The notes under the pieces were generated by a model, which worked only from the letters and a program-made list of their open reading frames with translations, was not told where the DNA came from and searched no databases. Below are positions 21,142-27,585 of a stretch of 27,585 bases of DNA, one piece after another. The translations under genes and the position numbers were made by a program. Numbering within the stretch: the first letter of the stretch is position 1; the number at the start of each line of letters is the position of its first letter. Source of the stretch: Ectocarpus siliculosus (taxonomy: Eukaryota > Sar > Phaeophyceae > Ectocarpales > Ectocarpaceae); assembly GCA_000310025.1 (NCBI GenBank), contig FN649752.1:1027404-1054988 (forward strand), in the 5' to 3' direction.

Positions 21142-21179
21142 CTGCCAATTCAACTTCTGCATGTCTCTCTTTGTTTTAA
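20256..21179 (+). CDS. Low-complexity ORF carried on the insertion (307 aa), gag-like candidate
   Basis: The ATG at 20256 (A at -3, G at +4) opens a protein with a Lys/Gln/Gly-rich basic start, an Ala/Pro/Gln-rich region, an Asp/Ser-rich acidic stretch around residues 90-145, a more structured segment (LAHDILRNRA, EAVLVGAVTKAVEAE, PPAWVLNMLMPG), and a C-terminal region of short repeats (NTVNQ, NQVNQ, QTVNQ, TTVNQ). The last dozen residues (about STSACLSLF) are antisense LINE sequence past the insertion boundary, so the natural C-terminus is lost. The basic start, disordered linker and compact helical part could be a gag N-terminus. No zinc knuckle or enzyme is present and I cannot name a family. 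Long minus-strand frames across it are shadows. Confidence 0.55.
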   Translation: MGSKGGGKKKDGGSQQQQQQLKKQKPLMTKQQTKPRPDAAAPNHQGSAKPQEGQSTPSQAGDTAGAAASVAPSQTGNRGGYFQALVGGSRDDSDNNSSAGDGAEAVTTRHRDTDPNSDDNDDDSEEGAVGDDDVDDDLAHDILRNRASAASQQSGSLLASGGSLEAVLVGAVTKAVEAEKTPPAWVLNMLMPGAVHQHDIQQVNPRSLASDLDAENRSGMRTTVSVQQTPAQNMNVSTPTNSSINPVHQNTVNQASPNQVNQQTVNQDTTTPVTQTTVNQEVISTARFTLKANDLTANSTSACLSLF

Positions 21180-23198
21180 AAGAGAGTACATTCCCAATTC
21201 TGCTCTCAATACAGTGTTGCTCGTTGTACTTGAACATCCTAGTATTTTCTTGGCCGCTGCCATCTGCACCGTTTCCAGCTGCTTGACGGCCTTCTCGCTA
21301 CCTTCCCATACCTCTCCTGCATACTCTAGCTTAGATACAATCACATTCAAGAGAGCACACCTCTTAATCCTAGTGTCTAGGTGTGGGTCCGTTAGGATCT
21401 CGTCCATCTTGCCTATCTGAGCTTTACCCTTCCCAATCAACTTCGCTATGTGTGCGTCCTATGAGCACTCCTTCGAAATCTCTACTCCCAGGTACGTATA
21501 CTTGTCTACTACCGGTAGTTCTTCCTCCCCCCATTTCCATTTGAATTCTACGGGATTTTTCTTGTCTTCGTTACAGACCACTACTGCGCATTTTTCTACG
21601 TTCGCCGACAGTCTCCATTTTCGGGTGTATCCTACCGCCGCATCTATTTGTTCTTGCAACCCTTCTGGTGCTTCGGATACCCCCACGAAATAATCTGCAA
21701 ACATCAGTCCGGACACACTCTTTCCCCCTACTTGGACTCCCTGTCTTACTGCTTCAACCGCCCTTATCAAATCGTTGATGTAAATCTTAAAAAGAGTGGG
21801 TGACATCGTACAGCCCTGTGCGACTCCTTGGAGTATATCCACGTACTTCGAAATTTCCCCATCCAACATCACCGCACTTCTTGTGCATTCTGCCATCTTT
21901 TTCAACATCCTCCACATTTTCCCCCGGATGCCGATGTCCCACATCTTTTTCCACAATCCATTGCGCCATACGGTGTCGTAGGCTTTTTGACATCTAGGAA
22001 GAAACAGCATGTCGTACGCCCGGCGTCTTTCCTACCTTGGATAATTTTACTCAACGTATATACATGGTCTACACAACTACGATCTGGTCTAAATCCAGCT
22101 TGTCCTTCGCTGATCTTTTGTTTCCCCTCCAACATGTCTCACATTCTATTGTCTATCATCTTGCCAAACAGTTTCCCCACTGTGCTCAGCAGGGTTATCC
22201 CTCTATAAGTCCCCGGGTCAGCTTTATCCCCCTTTTTGAACAGGTTCACGACTACTCCTTCTCTCCATCTCTTCGTCGCGTACTCGTGTTTCCATATCCA
22301 GTTGAATATCCGGACCAACATGTTAATCATCCCCTCCCCCCCCTGTTTCAAAAGCTCGTTCACAATTCCATCAGCCCCTGCCGCTTTTCTATTCTTGAGT
22401 TTCGCTACGCAGTCCTCTACCTCTTCTCGTGTGAACTCTCCCTGCAACCCGTCTACATCACTACGTTCCCTCCGAAATCTTTCAACGTTTTCCTCTGCCC
22501 ACGAGTTGATTTCCTTCTCAAACTCCGAGTCGAAGTTGTCGTTGGTGGTGGGTGTCCCAAGTTTGCGGTAGTGCTCTACTAGTACTTCCCTCTTTCCTTT
22601 AGAACTGCTTACCATCTTACCCTCGGCAGATCTTAGTGTCGTTATTTCCGTGTCTCCCCCTCTCTTCTTGCCCACTATCCCTTGAATTCCTACCCACATT
22701 TGCTTCATCCCCCCCTCAAAATCTTCGTTAGTCTTTTGGACTACTTCCTCCCACAACCCTTTCTTCTTCTTCACGACCAACTCCTTCACCCTCTTTCTAC
22801 TTTCAACATACTCCTTCCATCCTGTATCTGTTTTGCCTGCCGCATATTTTGCGTGACTCTCTACGTACTCGAATTGCTTGCTTGATTTCTTCGTCCCACC
22901 ACTTCACTGCTCTCTTACAAACTATCAACTTTCTACCTAGAGCTCTACTTGCTGTTGTGTTTACCAGCTCTTCCCACCCTTCTATGATTCTAGACCCGGC
23001 CTGGTCCCGGCCTTCGGCATCCTTCGGTGTACCCATTGCCTCTATCAACTCCGAGAGTTTCTTGTCGTTTATAGCCATCTCTTCTTGGAACTCTACCCTC
23101 GTTTCTTCTACTTCTAGCTTATCTATTCTCCATCTGTACATTTTCCTGCGTCGCCTACTCTGTATGACTCTCGTCTGTTGTAGGGCTGTCCTCACCAA
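21150..23198 (-). pseudogene. LINE linker and reverse transcriptase, catalytically dead
   Basis: Reading minus: a linker with VKWWDEEIKQAIRVRRE, then RT motifs KNRKAAGADGI, FKKGDKADPGTYRGITLLS, GQAGFRPDRSC, FFLDVKKAYDTVW (across a frameshift near 22000), GVAQGCTMSPTLFKIYINDL and MFADYFVG. The last should be FADD: the second catalytic Asp codon is TAT (21690-21692), one base from GAT. Downstream VDKYTYLGVEI and ILGCSSTTSNTVLRAELGMY are thumb-like. Stops at about 22138 (TGA) and 21460 (TAG) and a shift in a T/A run near 21172 break the frame. In active elements this enzyme copies the element RNA at a nicked target. Confidence 0.88.
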
Positions 23199-23215
23199 CG
23201 CGTGGTCTGTAGTGC

Positions 23216-24330
23216 CTACATCTGTTGTGGATAGACTCGTACTTCCGTCTCTTTCCCCCCATTCTCTACGACTATATAGTCAAGGATGGAGCGTTCTCCT
23301 TTTTTGAAACATTGCCTAGTCCATTCCGGTTCTGTCTTTCGTACTCTACCGTTCAACATCTTCATCTCGCTACTGTCAAGGAACCTCAGCATTTCTTCCC
23401 CGTTTTTGTTCGTGGCTCGCTCCCCGTATTGCCCTATGGCTCCATGTGGGTTCGTGGTTCGCCCGATTCTTGAATTGAAGTCCCCAACTAGAACTACTTC
23501 TCCCTTTCTCTTGAAGTTTTGTACATCCGCTGCTACCTCCTCGAACCCTATCCTGATGTCCTTCACCATATTCTTCGACTCTGGTGGTATATATATACAT
23601 TTCCTACGAACAAGTCCTTCCTTCCCTGTTCCCCTGGTACCCTTACCCACATGCTTTCGTTGAATTTGGTGTCGCTGATCACCTCAATTATGTCGCACAT
23701 GTGCTCCTTGACTAAGAATCCAACTCCCCTACTCTTGATTTTCTGTCCTCTCCTCATTTTACCTATCCATGTGTAGCTTCCCACTTCTTTTCCTATTTCT
23801 CCCCCGTCCTTCTCCCACGACTCTTGGACTCCGACTATGTCTAGGTCTTTTTCGGCTGCTTGCTCGGCAATTTCGAGTCTTTTACGCTCATCTGTGGCAA
23901 ATCCGCACACATTCCAAGACCCTCTTCTGATTTCCGTACTCCTACTTTCTACTTTCCTGTGCCTTTCAGGATTCCTTTTGTCCCTCATTTGCCTTCCCTT
24001 CTGCTTTATCCTATCGCTGCCCCCCCCTTCTCCTACTTTGGCTGGCTTTCCCTTTTGACCCTTTCGGGCCTCCTGCCCCCCTTTGTTTTCAGCCAGCCTT
24101 GGGCTACGCCTTACTTCCTGGATCCTATTTGCTATGCACGCCCTCCAACCTAGTCTCCTCACCCACGCCGACACCTTCTCTACTTCTAGTCTTTCCCATT
24201 CTGCGCTTACTCTCCTTCCAAACGTGATTCTAAAGTGGTTTCCTTCCCTTTCTACCCCCCCCTTGCGAAGCAATATAATCCTACTTCTTCACATCTACTT
24301 TTGAACTCCAACCTTGTCATGTCGCTATTG
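23216..24330 (-). pseudogene. LINE endonuclease (EEP fold) remnant
   Basis: The segment begins before GAVLVVLIFGVNSDMTRLEF in another frame, shifts in a G-run at about 24256, and continues with the basic, disordered stretch and RRGSWNVCGFA, DIVGVQESWEKDG, GVGFLVKEHM and LFVGNVYI. A two-base excess in a TA repeat (about 23589-23598) shifts to IPPESKNMVKDI, LVGDFNSRIG and SILDYIVVEN. These are the N, E, GDFN and D motifs of apurinic endonuclease-like LINE nucleases that nick the target. The element is broken, so no function is expected. Confidence 0.85.
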
Positions 24331-24489
24331 ACCCCAAATATCAACACTACCAGTACTGCACCTTTCCATTCTCTCCTTCTCCACCCTTTGTGCCTCGTCG
24401 TCTCCCTCCCTATCTCTTTCGAGACTATCTCGTTGTTTGTGTTTGAAGTGGGATGCTTTCAAACTACTGGGACTTCCCAATCCTAGTAC

Positions 24490-25430
24490 TTGTTGAGGGT
24501 CTGGTGTCTTTCAATTATTTTGCCGGCTCACCGACACTAAAAAGTGCCTCCAACACGGGCTCATAGCCTGGCAGCCAAGTTCAACACCCTTAACACAAGT
24601 ACCTCCAAGTTTGTGCCAGGCGATCTGCATGGTAACCAACCCAAGCGTCCCACGACCGTTTCTTCTCTCAACTTGCCCCAGCTGCTGTATTGGGTGCTTT
24701 CCTCCGGGGAGGTCATTTTCCCCATGTAAGGTTCAAGGTGGCTTGCATAACAGAACGTCTCACTCACACATCGGGATGTCCGTCTCTTCCTTGATTTTTA
24801 TGACATACAAACATAAAAATCTCCTCCTCGTAGACGCCAGAGAGCACTATCTTGCCTGATGGCGGTCTAAGTCGACCCAGGGTTGATAAATGAGTTACGG
24901 TCATCAACGTTTGTACGGTACACCATGGGTAGCTACCCCACTAACGCTCCCGAGTAGACCTTCGCTGCCGAAATCTTGACCAACAATCCCCCCACACTTT
25001 GTACCGGCGTCTATCCTTCAAGCTTCAAGATATCTACGTACCGCTTGGTGCTCCTTCTCTTTTGGGTCATTTGGTCGGTCATTTGAAAACAAGGTTCTTG
25101 AGTATGTTAGGTCTGACATTTTGTCTTGCATTATCCACCCCTCTCCTTGCGGAGAATTTAGGATAATGTCTGACCAGATTCCCACCGCCCAATGGGAACC
25201 GGTATTGTTTTACGGTTATCTCACCACGAGTCCCCAACCTTCATGTGCATCGCACATTTGACCAAAAGGATTGCTGTGTCTATATTTATGCTTCGTTTCC
25301 GTTTTCGTGTTGGTGTGTAAGGTGGCCAATAACCTTCTACTCTTGCTAACTTTTGCGTTTTACACTGTGGAAAAAAATATATAATAATATGGTCAAGCGT
25401 CTGGAAATGTATTTCGTTGGATTCAATTAT
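24490..25430. other. No supportable gene; one imperfect inverted repeat
   Basis: No gene recognised between the LINE and the tandem elements. At 25110-25175 GGTCTGACAT and TTATCC are mirrored by GGATAATGTCTGACC (one mismatch), a small hairpin of unknown meaning. The 5' end of the LINE may extend a little into this stretch. Confidence 0.4.
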
Positions 25431-25437
25431 TTCCCGC

Positions 25438-26032
25438 TGCCATCGGGGTTTGGGTTTTCGTCGCTTGGCAACGACGTTGTAAAACAAGCCCCCCACTCGG
25501 TGTTTGCCATCGGGATTGGGTTTTCGTCGCTTGGCAACGACGTTGTAAAACAAGCCAAGTCACTTCGTGATCTCGGCAACCAGGTTACCGTTTTTTTTTT
25601 TTACCTCGTTTTTTTTTTTGGCGGTAACCATAATGGTGGTCGAGTAGATCATGTTGTGCGGGGTCGAGAACCCTCACTCCGCGCAACGGGGGATGATCGC
25701 ACCACGTTGTGTTAAAATGGTCAAGCTTCCTCGAGGCAGTTACACAGTGCTTACAACTGTCTCTGGAAGTGAAAGCTCCACAAAATAAACTAAGTCATAC
25801 GTAGCTGTCATCCGTACGCAAGGAAGTAAGCACAAGATGCCGAACACCCTTAGCAGGATGCAGCTCACCCTTCATGCGACTCGCCAAATACCTCACGGCG
25901 CTTCGCGCTTGGTGATGTGAGAGCCTGGTCCGGTGAGAACCCGGCGTGCTCCGTCCCGGCTTTGTAGGGATGGGAGGTCAATGTTCAAACGACTACGGCA
26001 TCCAGGACTATGAGTCCCCCCCCCCCCCCCCC
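25438..26032 (+). mobile_element. Short non-autonomous element, copy A (LINE-tailed, oligo(C) end)
   Basis: About 595 bp with no credible ORF. The 5' part has two copies of a 66-bp subrepeat (TGCCATCGGG...GTTGTAAAACAAGCC, starting 25438 and 25504). Then GGTTACCG and CGGTAACC (25583-25629) flank two T-runs. A unique body follows, then a 3' part from about 25946 (GTGCTCCGTC) containing GGTCAATGTTCAAA and GACTACGGCA, ending in about 18 C. The last about 85 bp match the LINE 3' end at 19083-19165. I interpret it as a SINE-like element mobilised by that LINE family. The body shows no clear tRNA-type A and B boxes, so its promoter origin is unknown. Confidence 0.7.
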
Positions 26033-26041
26033 GGCCTTCGC

Positions 26042-26310
26042 CTACTCCGCCAGCGCCCTGGCAGTTTCCGCTGCGGTCCACTCCTCGAGGTCCGTGTTGA
26101 ATGCCCGCATGAGTGCCTCGCGGAACCGCCACCCCCGTGTCAAGAGCCCGTTCACCGCGAAGTAGCGCCGAACTGTTGTCGCCATGCCGGTCAGGTGCGC
26201 CGTTAGCCCAGAAGTCCAAAACCGGGCTTCGCTGTCAGCAGGGTCCACGATATAAGACCCCAGGTCCCTTTTAAACTCGAAAAGGGCCTCCCCCCGGGGG
26301 GTTAAACTCC
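26042..26310 (-). pseudogene. Captured coding fragment between copies A and B
   Basis: On the minus strand a coding-like stretch reads KEAEMEFNP, then (after a frame change at the palindromic CCCCCCGGGGGG near 26291-26302) EALFEFKRDLGSYIVDPADS, GMATTVRRYFAVNGLLTRGW and RFREALMRAFNTDLEEW, ending ARALAE and a stop at 26042. Composition and periodicity look like a real protein, but I do not recognise it. It is flanked on both sides by long C-runs. It could be a piece of a host gene or of another transposon. Confidence 0.5.
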
Positions 26311-26319
26311 ATTTCGGCT

Positions 26320-26362
26320 TCCTTCAGTCCCCCCCCCCCCGCCCCCCCCCCGCCCCCCCCCG
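26320..26362. repeat. C-run tract before copy B
   Basis: Three C-runs separated by single G bases. Resembles the oligo(C) ends of the elements; may be the tail of a lost copy or expansion at the junction. Confidence 0.7.
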
Positions 26363-26363
26363 C

Positions 26364-26962
26364 TGTTTGCCATCGGGGTTTGGGTTTTCGTCGCTTGGCA
26401 ACGACGTTGTAAAACAAGCCCCCCACTCGGTGTTTGCCATCGGGATTGGGTTTTCGTCGCTTGGCAACGACGTTGTAAAACAAGCCAATTCACTTCGTGA
26501 TCTCGGCAACCAGGTTACCGTTTTTTTTTTTACCTCGTTTTTTTTTTTGGCGGTAACCATAATGGTGGTCGAGTAGATCATGTTGTGCGGGGTCGAGAAC
26601 CCTCACTCCGCGCAACGGGGGATGATCGCACCACGTTGTGTTAAAATGGTCAAGCTTCCTCGAGGCAGTTACACAGTGCTTACAACTGTCTCTGGAAGTG
26701 AAAGCTCCACAAAATAAATTAAGTCATACGTAGCTGTCATCCGTACGCAAGGAAGTAAGCACAAGATGCCGAACACCCTTAGCAGGATGCAGCTCACCCT
26801 TCATGCGACTCGCCAAATACCTCACGGCGCTTCGCGCTTGGTGATGTGAGAGCCTGGTCCGGTGAGAACCCGGCGTGCTCCGTCCCGGCTTTGTAGGGAT
26901 GCGAGGTCAATGGTCAAACGACTACGGCATGTACGACTATGAGTACACCCCCCCCCTCCCCC
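26364..26962 (+). mobile_element. Short non-autonomous element, copy B
   Basis: Nearly identical to copy A, with only a handful of base differences seen apart from the C and T runs. It has the same two 5' subrepeats, T-tract inverted repeat (GGTTACCG 26513-26520, CGGTAACC 26551-26558) and LINE-like 3' tail from about 26875. It ends CACCCCCCCCCTCCCCC and is followed directly by copy C. Confidence 0.75.
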
Positions 26963-27541
26963 GATGTTTGCCATCGGGGTTGGATTTTCGTCGCTTGGCA
27001 ACGACGTTGTAAAACAAGCCGCCCCCCCCGGTGTTTGCCATCGAGGTTGGGTTTTCGTCGCTTAGCAGCGATGTTGTAAAACAAGCCAATCACTTCGTGA
27101 GCTCGTCAACCAGGTTACCGCTTTTATTTTTGCCTTCGTTTTTTTTTTTTGCGGTAACCATAATGGTGGTCGAGTTGATTATGTTGTACGGAGTCGAGAA
27201 CCCTGACTCCGCGCAAAGGGGGTGATCGCACCACGTTGTGTTAATATTGGTCAAGCACCCTCGAGGCAGTTACACAGTGCTTACAAGAAAATAAATTAAG
27301 TCATACGCAGCTGTCATCCGTACGCAAGGAAGTAAGCACAAGATGCCGAACACCCTTAGCAGGATGCAGCGCACCCTTCGATGCGACTCGCCGAATACCT
27401 CACGGCGCTTCGCGCTTGGTGATGTGAGAGCCTGGTCCGGTGAGAACCCGGCGTGCTCCGTCCCGGCTTTGTAGGGATGCGAGGTCAATGGTCAAACGAC
27501 TACGGCATGCACGACTATGAGTACACCCCCCCGCCCCCCCC
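26963..27541 (+). mobile_element. Short non-autonomous element, copy C (diverged)
   Basis: Same layout as A and B but more diverged and lacking about 20 bp (CTGTCTCTGGAAGTG region) in the middle. The T-tract inverted repeat is kept (27113-27120 and 27152-27159) although the T-runs between changed. The LINE-like tail starts about 27453 and ends in a C-run at 27527-27541. This copy appears older than A and B. Confidence 0.75.
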
Positions 27542-27585
27542 TCCGCGGTCCGCTTTGCTGCGGGATTTCGTCTGTCTCGGGTCCC

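Larger units (their letters stand above)
19083..24480 (-). mobile_element. Degenerate LINE (non-LTR retrotransposon), interrupted by a later insertion
   Basis: On the minus strand, homologous segments follow in the order of a non-LTR element: an N-terminal region, AP-endonuclease-like (EEP) domain, linker, reverse transcriptase, and C-terminal domain with a cysteine/histidine cluster. The 3' end is a run of nine C on the sense strand at 19083-19091, preceded by a tail that recurs in the tandem elements at 25438-27541. The 5' end is uncertain (about 24440-24480). There are frame changes at about 24256, 23592, 22000, 21172, 19848 and 19630, and in-frame stops at about 22138, 21460 and 19270. 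About 1.27 kb of other DNA is inserted at about 19870-21141. Without it the element is about 4.1 kb. It is certainly non-functional in its proteins. Confidence 0.9.

Overview
This window looks like gene-poor, repeat-rich nuclear DNA of a eukaryote. There are no bacterial-style operons. Coding pieces are short and bounded by plausible GT/AG splice sites, several proteins carry long glutamine or alanine runs, and the recognisable sequence is mostly retrotransposon debris. The SHAQKY-type MYB exon, the Q/N-rich coiled-coil proteins and the style of the LINE suggest a stramenopile, probably a brown alga. That assignment is inference.

Left part (1-12,000). A minus-strand gene (ATG at 4362, stop at 1189) for a Q-rich coiled-coil protein is split by a 1,775-bp LTR element of the terminal-repeat-in-miniature type. 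The element has two identical 362-bp direct repeats (1792-2153 and 3205-3566), a short gag-like ORF, and a 67-69-bp minisatellite built from pieces of that ORF. Removing the element and one copy of its 4-6-bp target duplication restores one frame of 464 codons. Further right are a 232-bp foldback element (6393-6624), a degenerate 17-bp-period array (6682-6932), a polypyrimidine tract, and a second minus-strand gene (exons at about 11973-11246, 10223-10150 and 10067-9895). This second gene encodes a polyglutamine protein, and its proposed splice junctions are phase-consistent.

Middle part (12,000-19,000). This part is mostly unannotatable. The one clear coding signal is an exon of a SHAQKY-class MYB transcription factor on the minus strand (14399-14603), followed in its presumed intron by about 133-bp degenerate repeats. 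Simple GA repeats and a short telomere-like tract (18961-18984) also occur.

Right part (19,083-27,585). A decayed minus-strand LINE (about 24480 to 19083) carries endonuclease, reverse transcriptase and C-terminal CCHC-like segments. It has several frameshifts and stops and a lost RT catalytic aspartate. It is itself interrupted by about 1.27 kb of foreign DNA carrying a plus-strand ORF (20256-21179). The window ends with three head-to-tail copies of a roughly 600-bp non-coding element (25438-27541). Their 3' ends match the LINE's 3' end, including a terminal oligo(C) run. This suggests that the short elements are mobilised in trans by LINEs of this family, as in a SINE/LINE pair, with an unusual poly(C) rather than poly(A) terminus. 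This is the most interesting observation in the window.
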